Part shown: positions 54,633 through 64,000 of the stretch, piece after piece
How positions within the stretch are numbered: position 1 is the stretch's first letter
How the letters are laid out: each line of letters opens with the position of its first letter
From: Chiridota heheva
Taxonomy: Eukaryota > Echinodermata > Holothuroidea > Apodida > Chiridotidae
NCBI GenBank assembly: GCA_020152595.1
Contig: JAIGNY010004487.1
Coordinates: forward strand, 143,501 to 207,500
Direction: 5' to 3'
Length of the DNA stretch: 64,000 bases
Translations under genes and position numbers: made by a program
The notes under the pieces: generated by a model
Told to the model about the DNA's origin: nothing
Databases searched by the model: none
The model's input: only the letters and a program-made list of their open reading frames with translations

Positions 54633-55775
54633 ATGGAGAGAAAATGTACGGAAGAAATGATAGTCCTGAATTTAAGTTGTAACTCGGAAGAGCTCCTTGT
54701 GGAGGAGTACGCTGTTTATGAAGGGGTGATAATTGGCATCGTATTGCCGATAATATTGGGCATTGGAGTATTAACTAACGGTATTTTCTTTTACGTGATT
54801 CAGAAGAGTTTTCGTATGCGTACTGTAACCAATATATACCTGTTCAACCTTGCGATTGCAGATTTGTGTTATTTGACAGCAAGTATTGGTGAAAGAATGG
54901 GTCGTTACTTTGCCTCTCCAATACAAGCGGACCAGTACGGATTAGGATCAAATGCTGGTTGTGTAATGGTCTATTGTACTACTAATCTTTTCTTCTTTGC
55001 AGGTTTGTTTCTGATAACTCTAATAGCTATTGAGAGATACTACGCCGTCTGCAAGCCTTACCAGCATCGGATTATCAACAACAAATCTCGCGCTAAAGTA
55101 TTAAATTTACTCGCTTGGATCACAGCCATTATATTTTCGTTTTCAACAGCACCTATATACTATCTTTACACACCTTTCTGCGTTTTTTGGCCAGCCACAG
55201 ATGAATACAATAATCATCCAAAGGTCATTGCAGCTTGTCTTCCAACCTCCAAAGTTGTATCAATATTTCAATATGCGCAACAAACGTTACCATTCTTCAC
55301 TACAATGACCATCAATATTATTCTTTATGGACTAATCATCAAAAAGTTACACTCACAAGTAGGTATATTACCCAACAAAACATCGAACACCACACAAAGT
55401 GCTAAAATGAAAGCTCAAGTAACAAGAATGTTATTATTAAGCACAACTGTAAGTTTCTTTATTTTATTGCCCATGCACTGTTGGTATATTGCCCAGATGA
55501 TCAGAGCTATCACCGATGACGGAGTACTTAATCGATCACAGTTGGAGCTTCTTGCTTGGACTTGTGTGTTTATGACTTACTTAAACTCAACTATAAATCC
55601 TTTGGTTTACAACACTGCCAATCCACATTACCGCAAAGCATACGCGGATGCATTCGGATGGCTTTGCAAATGTGTGCCAAGAGTTAAACCAGAAGACGAG
55701 CAAGTGAATATGATCGTAAAGACTAGCAACGAAGCAAACATAAAACAAAAAAATAATGGCGGAAGCTCTTCATGA
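54633..55775 (+). CDS. Rhodopsin-type (class A) peptide-like GPCR, intronless
   Basis: Complete 380-residue seven-helix receptor in a single exon. Helices at about 33-58, 69-87, 110-136, 157-178, 214-237, 264-287 and 306-327. Class A marks: N in TM1 (LTNG), LAIAD in TM2, cysteines 110 and 202 for the loop disulfide, ERY (variant of DRY) at 134-136, and NPLVY in TM7 followed by helix 8 and a CKC palmitoylation site. One N-terminal glycosylation site (NLS). The pattern fits invertebrate neuropeptide or amine-like receptors; the ligand cannot be told. The start chosen is the first ATG; the frame extends three codons further upstream without one. A broken GPCR with the same MTY-x-NS phrase in TM7 lies on - at 60241-61830. 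Confidence 0.92.
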   Translation: MERKCTEEMIVLNLSCNSEELLVEEYAVYEGVIIGIVLPIILGIGVLTNGIFFYVIQKSFRMRTVTNIYLFNLAIADLCYLTASIGERMGRYFASPIQADQYGLGSNAGCVMVYCTTNLFFFAGLFLITLIAIERYYAVCKPYQHRIINNKSRAKVLNLLAWITAIIFSFSTAPIYYLYTPFCVFWPATDEYNNHPKVIAACLPTSKVVSIFQYAQQTLPFFTTMTINIILYGLIIKKLHSQVGILPNKTSNTTQSAKMKAQVTRMLLLSTTVSFFILLPMHCWYIAQMIRAITDDGVLNRSQLELLAWTCVFMTYLNSTINPLVYNTANPHYRKAYADAFGWLCKCVPRVKPEDEQVNMIVKTSNEANIKQKNNGGSSS

Positions 55776-55799
55776 AATTCAGATAACATATGAGATCAT

Positions 55800-56780
55800 T
55801 TAAAGATGTCTTATTTATAAATGCATTAAACTTGAAGATTTATGGACGGGTAAAAAGTTTTCTAATCAACCACGTATCGAAAAGGGCAATACATTTTAGG
55901 TTTAATAGTCTTTGAAATTGAAAATAGTAGGCCTTTGTGTAGTTTTCAAATTATGAGTAATCAAATTTAAGTATTTTTAATTTATTGAAAATATGTGATG
56001 TATGAACAGGCAAGCACCTCAAAATGCTTTTGTTTTTCTTCCTTTAATTTCAGACCTTGAAAATGTTCAAAATGCCTTATCCAGCTTGAGGTTGGTTGGG
56101 AGTATGGTAAAAAGCAAATCCATTTTATTAGATTTACCTTCCATGATTTAAAGAGAAACGGTAGAGCAGTAGAGGGTTAAAAGACAATGGATTTACATAC
56201 GAAAATACTGAGATTACGTCCAGTTCATACATCGTATAAATATCAACAAATTTGCATATTTGCACACAAATCTTCAAAAAGCTGTAAAATATTTGTTAGT
56301 AGATTTTAAATCAATTAAGATAACGTTACCTCTACCTGACCATATACCATTAAAGGTGCAAAGGAAACGGTGTGTACTCCTCTTTGTGAATGGAAACGCC
56401 ATGTGCCGTTTATGAAGTTTTCGATACTGACGAGACCTTCAATTAGTAAAATTTGCAAAAGAGAGAAATGGCGAACGAATTTTAACGTCGGAGCAGGTTT
56501 TTGCCACTATAGAAACTTCGGTAATATCTGAATAAAACAAAAAAGTAACAGTTGCTATTTGATTAACATCTTTTCAAACTCGTTTCTGGTCTAAACTGTG
56601 TTGTGAGTTACCTGTGCTTGTGGAAGAGAAAAGAGTTACCAAGAACCAAATTGTACATTACTATCTTGAATGATAATGATGCTTTCACCATCGATGCTGG
56701 TAAAACATAAAGTTGTACCTTGTCTTGGTTCCGATACAATCAGTATCAGGAACCTATGCAATCGTCTGCACAGTGTATGT
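55800..56780. other. GPCR 3' flank
   Basis: AT-rich sequence after the receptor stop codon, presumably including its 3' untranslated region. No RNA gene, exon or repeat recognised. Confidence 0.4.
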
Positions 56781-56799
56781 GTGTGTGTGTATGTATGTA

Positions 56800-57240
56800 A
56801 CACTTTACACGATATCTCCTAAACAGTACATCTATGCCATGTCATATTTGGCACATAGATGCATCATGACCCATAGATGGTCCCTATTGTGTTAAGTATC
56901 GATATCATCCATATCATAGAGTGAGCGGGGCAAAATGTAAAAATCTTCAAATGCTCATATTTTGATAATTCTATATCTATTTTGCATTTTCTTCGGCATA
57001 AATTAGGTGTAAGGGTTGGTACATCTTATCAAAATAATAATAATCATTGATATAAATTGTGGGCGGGGCATAATGTGGTTTTACTGAAAACAGCTTGTAA
57101 ACACGCTATCTCGTGAACAATGGCATGTCGAATTTGGCACATTGATAAGTACTGAAAGATGGTCACAATTGTTTTTGGTGTCGATGTCATACATATTAAT
57201 GAGTGGGTGGAGCTTAGTGCTAAATTTTTGAACTTTTCAA
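56800..57240 (-). repeat. Repeat R2, inverted copies
   Basis: Two successive diverged units read, on -, like the R2 tandem at 23880-25290. On + the second runs CAGCTTGTAAACACGCTATC, then TCGTGAACAATGGCATG, TTTGGCACAT, ATGGTCACAATTGTTTTTGG and ATATTAATGAGTGGG, matching the reverse complement of the R2 order. Confidence 0.65.
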
Positions 57241-57656
57241 ACCTTTACAAGTGCACGCCAGTTTTGCTCCTAATGTGGCATGCTTATGTCGTTAGATAGT
57301 TTACACATGCTAAGTTCTTAAAGTGCCATATTTGATTAATTTTGAAATTAAATAATTCTTGACTTCACCCACAATCTGTAAATTTCTATTAAACTAATCT
57401 CTTTTATACTGTTGTGAATTACTATTTTTCATAAACCTAAGTTGCTTTGTTTATTGTTTGTAATAACATTATTGTTCTCCCAGAAAAAAGAAAAAAAGAG
57501 TAAATGAATTAATATACCGTAACCAGACTCAGTGCCACCTTCGAATTGCATTTGAAGTACAGTCCTTTTCAATCGCAGCATTTGCAAAGGATGATTCACG
57601 GGTTGGTCATAATAAATGACTTTGTATAATTATCTAAAAGCTTTAGAAAATACTTA

Positions 57657-57720
57657 GGTGTAGTGGTCATATCAAGACATTGCCAAGTTAGATGTCCCTG
57701 GTTCAACAATTCCCGGCGGG
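57657..57720 (+). repeat. tRNA-like fragment
   Basis: GTGTAGTGGTCATATCAAGA (A-box-like) and CTGGTTCAACAATTCC (B-box-like) lie at roughly tRNA spacing. The ends do not pair and no SINE body was recognised, so it is at most a truncated SINE head. Confidence 0.35.
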
Positions 57721-58925
57721 TCTTCATCAGTTCTTCACAGGTGAATTATCTCTATATAACCTTAAATGTAAAATACCGAATATATCTATCTACAATTGAC
57801 AGTTTGAAAAGTTAATGTAAAAACTTATCAGTTTTAAACACAGATATTTATAGTGTATTAGCACCTACCAATCACAAATACATTTCCACAACTAGAAGAG
57901 TGGGAAAGATTGACATCAAAGAGTCATTCGCACAACTGGAGCTCAAAGATGCTATTGCTTTAAGACCTGCTCTATCATTTTATATGACTATACTATTCAA
58001 CTTTTCTCTGTTTGGAGAGGAAGGGGCTATACAACATGCTGACTTGACTTATGAGGTCTCACAAGGGGTTCTAAGTAATTAAAAAAAAATGAAATTAAGC
58101 AGATCTCAATATCCTCAGATGTTAATTATAATGTAAGGTGAAAATTAATAGTGAGTTCATAAAATAAGGTTATCATCCCACCTGCACTACAGCAGCTTCT
58201 AAAAAGTAAGGTAACGGAACCACACAACGTCTTGGTTTATAGTTATTAAATATAAAAAGGATGCCAAAGAGAACCCATTCCTCATTCCCATCGTTTGTGA
58301 TTAGAATATTGCATTTTAGATTTATTTTTTAGATCATTTTCGTAGTAATGTAAAGTTGAATTAATATATAGTATTCAATTCGCCGAATAAATGTATTATC
58401 ACTGGACTCCTTTTCATAAGTACAACGTGTCAATGCTAAAAACAACAAAAAGAAGATATAATACATGCATTTTCAACAAACGTAAGATAATTCTAAGCTA
58501 ATTATACATCTAATCGTATGAATTTCTGCGAATTTCCGAAACTTTCTCCAGAAAATGACAACTATTAGGTATTTCTTCTTCTCAGTAATATAATATTGAA
58601 TCGCTGTAGTGATGGGTTTACATAAATAACATATCAAAATAAAAAAATGACAAATTCTAAAAGCGATAGTCTAAGACACGTGCATGAAAAATAACTCTTT
58701 TTTTACTTCACAAATCCTTTCTGGCGAAGAAACGTAGAGGCAAACAGACATCGGACACAATATCACTGAATTCATTTCATTTATTAAATCAGTGCTCTAG
58801 ACCCTTGTCACAAAACATGTACAAAAATATCAACAGCATATATAAAAATAAGAATAGGATCGAGGATCGTCATAAACAGATAAACGATCAAAGAAATAAC
58901 TAAGCATAGTATATGCTGAACATAC

Positions 58926-59470
58926 CTAACGTTTCACGAAACCTATTAGCACGCATATTATAAATAGAAAGGGATTTACACAATTGTTCAGTACATGGAC
59001 ACAATAAGCTCCTAAACTTGTGTTTATCAAGGTACTTAACATAATAATCTGGTATGTACTTTGCACGCAATTCATGGAGGAAAGGGCAAATTCGTCATCA
59101 ATGAGATTCAGAGAACAAAAATTACAAATTCTTTGATTGTATGGAATCTTTTTTTTTTTTGCGTCCAACATCTACCTCAATTTCAAGGGTACCACAACGT
59201 AGCTTGGCAATAAGTTTGCTTAAAGAAAAGTTATTGACGAGAAACGTATAAGCTTTCACTCAACTTTCTTTCTTCAAAATAATATATGACCGGAGACTAT
59301 CCATAGAGTTTACATCGCTGATCCAGTTTTGTCTATCCTTATCTAAAATCCTTTGCCTAAAAATATGTAAAAATGATTTTTCGTTACCAACACCTTGATT
59401 ATTCCAAACAAAACCAAAACAAGAAGAACAAAGTAAAGTTTTAATCCTTAACCCCCAGACGGTAGATTAT
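58926..59470 (-). mobile_element. LINE C-terminal fragment with zinc-knuckle-like domain
   Basis: On - the frames read FGFVWNNQGVGNEKSFLHIF, FRQRILDKDRQNWISDV, then KLIAKLRCGTLEIEVDVGRK and PYNQRICNFCSLNLIDDEF. This is the region after the RT in several invertebrate LINEs, with the final C-x-x-C ... E-D-E-F cysteine cluster. One stop and a frame change break it, and no RT is attached. Confidence 0.75.
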
Positions 59471-59563
59471 ATAAGCTAAGCGAAATTGTTCGCTAAGCTT
59501 AACTAATTAACTAGCTTAATGAATCTCTAACCAGTGTTTAATATAGTAATTTAGTGGACGTAA

Positions 59564-59581
59564 TAAGCGCCCGGGCGCTTA
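59564..59581. repeat. Perfect 18-bp palindrome TAAGCGCCCGGGCGCTTA
   Basis: GC-rich palindrome in AT-rich DNA. Related AATAAGCGCCC and GCGCTTATTATGTC words at 59621-59636 and 60014-60028 suggest ends of an unidentified MITE around 59550-60040 that contains the smaller element at 59736. Confidence 0.6.
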
Positions 59582-59735
59582 CGAAAAGAGAATTGCACTA
59601 TTTTTTAGGCCCGAAGTTTTTTCCTAATAAGCGCCCATGCTCAGGGGAAACGTACAGTGTGCTAATCAAACTGCATTGTGCGAGCTACTTTTATACTAGC
59701 CCCCACAATAATAATCACAAAACATCGTAAGTGTG

Positions 59736-59904
59736 TAGTGGTGGCGCTACGTGGGAATGGGAAAATTTCCCAGCGAGATCGCTTTTCCCCCACTTCCTTC
59801 CGAAAATGTTGTAAAGTGACATATTTTGTCCGATTGATATGCTTTTGCCCCCACGAGACAACACTTTTCCCACCCCTAGCATCAAAATCCTAGCGACGCC
59901 ACTG
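59736..59904. mobile_element. Small hAT-like MITE
   Basis: Ends TAGTGGTGGCGCTACG and, inverted, CAGTGGCGTCGCTAGG match 13 of 16. Flanking 8-bp duplications are TAAGTGTG (59728-59735) and TAAGAGTG (59905-59912), differing at one base. Subterminal GGGAAAA/TTTTCCC words are also inverted. At 169 bp it is non-autonomous. Confidence 0.7.
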
Positions 59905-60240
59905 TAAGAGTGACACGCAAACTAATGTAAAAAAACTTATTCTAAGTCTTCAAATTATCAAGATAATTATGTTATCAGTCAAAAAGTGTTGGGTGGGCGG
60001 TTATTAAACCAGAAGCGCTTATTATGTCAAATACGGTACTTTTATTTCAGATTTCAAACTTCCTACTTTCCAGCCAAGCAAGACATTTATCCAACGTCTG
60101 AACTTCAGAACTTGGATCGAAGAAACATATGTCAGTATGTGGGGCGTAGTTATTGTATGTAAATGAAAGATATATGTGTTTTGTTTACTCTCATCAGTGG
60201 TGCAGATATTTACTATCTAAAGGAGGCTTCTTGGGAATTT

Positions 60241-60631
60241 TCATTTTTTATATTTGATATTGGTATTTCTTCTCTTTGTAAGGATAGTAAACGCTCTGAA
60301 ATAGAATTTCTTATACCGCTGGTTACTTGTGTATACGATGGGAATGATAACAGAGTTTACATAAGTCATTATGCGGAAGATCCATAGTACTACTTCAAAC
60401 TGACATATTATTGAGCTGGTAAATGTGCATAGCCTCAGTAATTGAAACCGCAATGCGCATTATCTGGTAAGGTCTAAGTAGGCAAAAGAAGAGGGAACCA
60501 TTTATTATTATCATTATGGCCAACTGTTGGTTATCTCTCTTTGCAAGGATGTCGACTTGCATTTTAAAGCTTTTGATGATGCCCCAGTAGAAGAGTATAT
60601 TGAAACATATGGCTAGAAAGGCAACGCCTGA
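60241..60631 (-). pseudogene. Class A GPCR remnant, TM5 to C-terminus
   Basis: On - one frame gives TM5 (GVAFLAICFNILFYWGIIKS), the third loop and a weak TM6 (LAIMIIINGSLFFCLL). A frame change then follows and a second frame gives TM7 with RIMTYVNSVIIPIVYT (NPxxY altered to IPIVY) and helix 8. The frameshift and the lost NPxxY asparagine mark it as dead. The MTY-x-NS phrase is shared with the intact receptor at 54633-55775, so it is probably a decayed relative. The matching TM1 is at 61680-61830. Confidence 0.75.
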
Positions 60632-61025
60632 CCTACAAAGCTGTGACTTAGACTGACATAAACTTACTACACTATAGGAATTGTCAAACTCTTTTTAGTT
60701 TTGGCCAAGCATAACAAACATATTCAAAGCGCAATTACTATGGAATATTTAATGCATAACCGCATAATATTGCCAGTAACCACATTGCAGTTGTTAGTTT
60801 CGACGTCCTTCGTATAGTATAAAGGCGATGTTTAATAGGTCTGCAAATTACGTTATACTTCTCTAGCGAAACTAATTTTATTAGAAAGATAGAAGCAAAA
60901 TATATCACAATGTACTACCTCGCGGAACTGATTCCAAATTGATCAAATCGAACGTTTGACGCTAAAAATTGACTGAGTTGGGCCACCAAGGATTTGATAC
61001 TGAACAAATCCTAGAGAAAGTAAAG

Positions 61026-61095
61026 ACCACCAGGTAAATTCCTGGGACCACCAAAAGTTTTTACCACCAGGTAAATCCTGGGACCACCAAGGATT
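61026..61095. repeat. Short direct repeat ACCACCAGGTAAATCCTGGGACCACCAA
   Basis: Two copies about 40 bp apart (61026 and 61063), each containing the small palindrome CCAGGTAAATCCTGG. They lie in the gap between the two pieces of the GPCR remnant. Confidence 0.55.
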
Positions 61096-61679
61096 TATTA
61101 CAACACAAATCCCAAGAAAACAAAGCCTAAATATTGTATGCCAAATCAGCAGGCCCCTGTGTAAGTAAACAGGGCAACCAAATAATTAAACACACGACAA
61201 AAATTGCTCCGAGCCAGGCAACTGCCCGCCTCTCCATAGTTCGACTATAGAAATTGGGATGGGTGGGAAAAACAAATTTGCATGACAAAGGATTGCGAAA
61301 TGATGCTTGTCAGGAGAAGAGACTTTCTTTATATAAGGTATCTACGGACGTAAAAGGCAATACGCACGCTTATGATGCGCGCGCACCAGGTACGCACGCT
61401 GCCTAAGTCAAAAAGGTACAAACACTGGGAGAAAATCTGTGCTGGAAGGAGATGAATAAAGTAATAATTGCACACCTGGGAACCACCCAAAATATAACAA
61501 TATACACTAAAAGGACTTAAAGGACTTAAGAAATCCCAAGAATGACCCTGGATGAAAATAACCCACAGACAGCTCTGGATCACAATCTATCCCTGAAAGT
61601 AAGTAAAATATTGCCAACTAGAACTAAACGTCCATTGACATACACAGTAAATGCTGCCGTGGATTTGAATAAACCATTT

Positions 61680-61830
61680 TGTGTGCTAAAGCGCTCACAA
61701 AATTCCTTATCGTACGCATTCCTCGAACGCGCATAAACATGTATAGAAATAAAGAATTTGATAAGATTCCAAGCAGAAGAAGTGTCGGTAGACTCCATAC
61801 CATAATAAAAACTTCATACTGTGCGTAAAG
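61680..61830 (-). pseudogene. Class A GPCR remnant, TM1
   Basis: On - the frame reads EVFIMVWSLPTLLLLGILSN then LFLYMFMRVRGMRTIRNF, a clear TM1 (LLGILSN) and first loop (MRT-x-x-N-F). TM2 does not follow. The upstream side is cut by a TTAA-flanked MITE starting at 61836. This is most likely the 5' end of the remnant at 60241-60631, about 1 kb away; the TM2-TM4 part is not recognisable. Confidence 0.65.
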
Positions 61831-61835
61831 ATTAA

Positions 61836-62232
61836 AGGCCGTGACACATCGAACGCGACGCGGTGACGATGTTTTAAACAAAATTGAATAAAATAAGAAG
61901 AAATAAACATTTTGACCTCTTGTTTTCAGAGAAGCATTGTCATCGCATGGCTATTCAGATGATAACTGAAAATTATTTGAAAGGGTTTTTGTACGCCCAT
62001 TATAGCAAAATTCGCGTCGCGACAGATAATCGCGCCCCACTAACAGACTAAAGCGAATTTCTCCACAGTTTTAACAAAAAAGCATTTCTAGCAAATTTTC
62101 CAGTATCATCAAAAAGCCTCAATTATAAACTTTATCGTGTGTAAGCAAAAAGTCAAAGCATCTTATAATATTTGTTTCCTGCATGATTATCTAACATATC
62201 ACTCGCCGCGTCCCGTTTGGTGTGTTACGGGC
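61836..62232. mobile_element. MITE with TTAA target duplications
   Basis: Ends AGGCCGTGACACATCGAACG and, inverted, GCCCGTAACACACCAAACG are similar and followed by GCGACGCGG/GGGACGCGG. TTAA is present directly outside both ends (61832-61835 and 62233-62236), the target duplication used by piggyBac-type transposases. An inner TTCGCGTCGCGACAG near 62010 echoes the ends. No transposase; superfamily assignment is tentative. Confidence 0.65.
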
Positions 62233-62239
62233 TTAAGAC

Positions 62240-62948
62240 TTTTATCAGATGTGTCCAAATCTGTAAAGATGAAGAACGTCATTTCTGATGTACATTGCGT
62301 TATGTCGCGTTCCATATTAGAGTCTCACTTTTCACTTCAGAACTTACAAATACTATAAGCTTTCGTTTTTAACTGTTCAAAAAGAACTTCATCACAAAAG
62401 AATTTAGATATTCTTTGAAAGAAAAAATGTCATACGGGGGCTTTAACAAAGGTATTTAAAGCTGCTTGAACAATTCAAAATGATGAAATTCAATCCTAAA
62501 CAAACAGATATCCGAGCGGAAGTAATATATGATGATATGTTACATATCATAGTCTGACAAATTGCTGTTCTAGACAAATCTCCATGAGCACCAATATAAA
62601 TGAGTATTAACTCGCATTAACTTGACATACAGGAATTGATAAAATGATACTATTTAAACAATTAAGACGTGTTAATGCGCTGATGGTTTTCCTAGTAACT
62701 AGCTTTCACGGTTTTTAATTAATAGGTGGAAACTCTACGTAAATGATATATAGATTTCGTGAAACTGTTTTGTTTCTACTTTTATGACCATGCATTCGTC
62801 ACTAAGTAAGTGTTTATTAAAAAGATGTGAATCGTGGGCATACTCTAAAAGTCATTACAAAAAAGTGTCTATATTTTCTCATCATTGTAACGTGCGTAAT
62901 ATCACGTGAACCATTCATAATTTCAATAGTTAGAATATCCTTTGCTTT
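62240..62948. other. Non-genic stretch before (TAC)n
   Basis: AT-rich sequence with no recognised gene, RNA or element. Confidence 0.4.
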
Positions 62949-62949
62949 A

Positions 62950-63043
<94 letters not shown>

Positions 63044-63067
63044 GCTGCTGCTGCTACTACTACTACC
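62949..63067. repeat. (TAC)n microsatellite, about 39 units
   Basis: TAC repeat with a GCTGCTGCTGC interruption near the right end. It directly abuts the LINE fragment that begins at about 63080. Frames of poly-Y or poly-S here are artefacts. Confidence 0.95.
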
Positions 63068-63079
63068 TAAAGAAGCGTA

Positions 63080-64000
63080 AAGCGTAAAAGAGGTAAGAAA
63101 GACGGGGTCCGAATTCGTATAAGACGTCTGAGGCATAAAACCCCTCTACCTACAATTATACTTGGAAACGTTAGATCCCTCCAGAATAAAATAGATGAAC
63201 TTTTAGTCGCAACGAGAGTTAAACATGACTTCCGCGACTCTAATGCTATATGTTTTACGGAGACTTGGCTTAATCCCGATATAACTGATAGTGCAGTTGT
63301 AATTGCTAATTTTACTCTTATTAGGGCTGACCGTACTCATAGCTCGGGAAAATCTAAAAGGTGGTGTTTGTCTTTATTTCAATAATAACTGGTGCAATAA
63401 CTATGTCGCAAAAGGGAAACATTGTTGTGAGGGCATAGAATTACTGACCGTCGACGACGACGACGACGACGAGTGAACACACAATTACAATGACGGGGTC
63501 GTCGCCTGCGTATTCGGTTATGATAGTAACAATGCTATCACGAAACGCTTAATACGACCATGACGAGAACACAGGTACGACGTACGGACAGACATAACAT
63601 CGACAACCAAGTCAATGTCCACGGCCTTTGATAACCAGTTGTGGTACACTAGCGTGTCTACCCAACCCAGGCTTAAACCCAGGGTCCGTGGTCTGTAGAC
63701 AGGTATGATAACCGCTACACCACGGCAGGTAGATATTACTGACCGTCGGATTGCGGCTTTTTTTTTATCTTCCCCGGGAATTTTGTCATTTGTTCTTTAC
63801 TGTTGTTTATATTTACCCAAAGGCAAACAATAGTAAAGCTATTGATACCCTATCAGACAGGATCCAAAATATTGATGCATCAAATCCTGACGCTGTGCAA
63901 CTTATTATGCGAGATTTCAATCAATGTGACTTTCGATATCCTAATTTTGTGCAATATATTGACAAGTGGACGAGAGGGAATGCTGTTTTATACAAAGGTT
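63080..64000 (+). mobile_element. LINE ORF2 endonuclease fragment, split by a SINE
   Basis: Reads KRKRGKKDGV, then LPTIILGNVRSLQNKIDELL, CFTETWLN, LIRADRTHSSGKSK and YFNNNWCNNYVAKGKHCCEG up to ELLTV; a SINE (63454-63734) intervenes. After it the protein resumes in frame with YLPREFCHLFFTVVYIYPKA, IDTLSDRIQNIDASNPDAVQ and DFNQCDF. These are the EEP motifs of a LINE different in sequence from the CR1-like copy at 32990. One extra A near 63354-63360 (SGKSK) shifts the frame. It continues past the right edge. Confidence 0.88.
63454..63734 (-). mobile_element. tRNA-derived SINE (family B) with 14-bp target duplication
   Basis: On - the head is TGCCGTGGTGTAGCGGTTAT (A box) with GGGTTTAAGCC (B box), then about 200 bp of body ending in a (CGT)n tail, which reads ACGACG... 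at 63454-63472 on +. Identical 14-bp duplications ATTACTGACCGTCG flank it at 63440-63453 and 63735-63748, and the host LINE frame is continuous across the site once they are collapsed. The body differs from family A at 20634 and 47938. Confidence 0.88.

Noticed and set aside
57900-58082. 60-codon frame starting MGKIDIKES
   Set aside because: Short, without splice sites or family match; I could not tell it from chance.
62827-63136. Poly-Y and poly-S open frames
   Set aside because: Products of the (TAC)n microsatellite only.

Overview
This is an animal nuclear genome window: AT-rich, intron-containing genes with GT/AG splice sites, long introns, minisatellites and layers of decayed transposons. 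The repeat mix (DIRS-like, CR1/L2-like LINEs with PHD fingers, Penelope-like, tRNA-derived SINEs, hAT-like MITEs) and an intronless rhodopsin-type receptor suggest a marine invertebrate, perhaps an echinoderm or other invertebrate deuterostome. The phylum is inference; nothing in the window proves it.

Host genes. (1) The last three exons of a GH31 alpha-glucosidase lie on + (4459-11870), with the catalytic part off the left edge. (2) ALG11, the ER alpha-1,2-mannosyltransferase of lipid-linked oligosaccharide synthesis, lies on - (16545-21578). Three coding exons join in frame to 476 codons. GH31 and ALG11 are tail to tail, and two adjacent minisatellites fill the gap. (3) An MFSD6-like transporter on + (48870-51667) shows an apparent frameshift and an early stop. 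(4) An intact 380-residue class A GPCR on + (54633-55775) has the broken remains of a second GPCR on - 5 kb away.

Repeat layout. 1.1-3.1 kb: decayed DIRS-like element inside the GH31 gene. 5.4-11.8 kb: GH31 intron with two near-perfect hairpins and a palindromic element with a tRNA-like insert. 12.8-14.6 kb: two minisatellites. 17.6-18.8 kb: minisatellites in an ALG11 intron. 22.4-28.3 kb: dispersed and tandem repeat families. 28.4-30.2 kb: L2/CR1-like LINE fragment. 32.4-32.8 kb: hAT-like MITE with a clean 8-bp duplication. 33.0-36.7 kb: near full-length, damaged CR1-like LINE with two PHD fingers, and a second 3' end of the same family at 38.0-38.6 kb. 44.2-47.3 kb: LINE 5' remnant and a Penelope-like fragment between two very long (TA)n tracts. 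58.9-64.0 kb: LINE C-terminal fragment, hAT-like and TTAA-flanked MITEs, GPCR pseudogene, (TAC)n, and a LINE endonuclease ORF split by a SINE with a 14-bp target duplication.

The genes do not form a functional cluster. I see no evidence of a novel multi-gene system. The most distinctive material is the structure and nesting of the mobile elements, the hairpins and minisatellites, and the receptor pair with one living and one dead copy.
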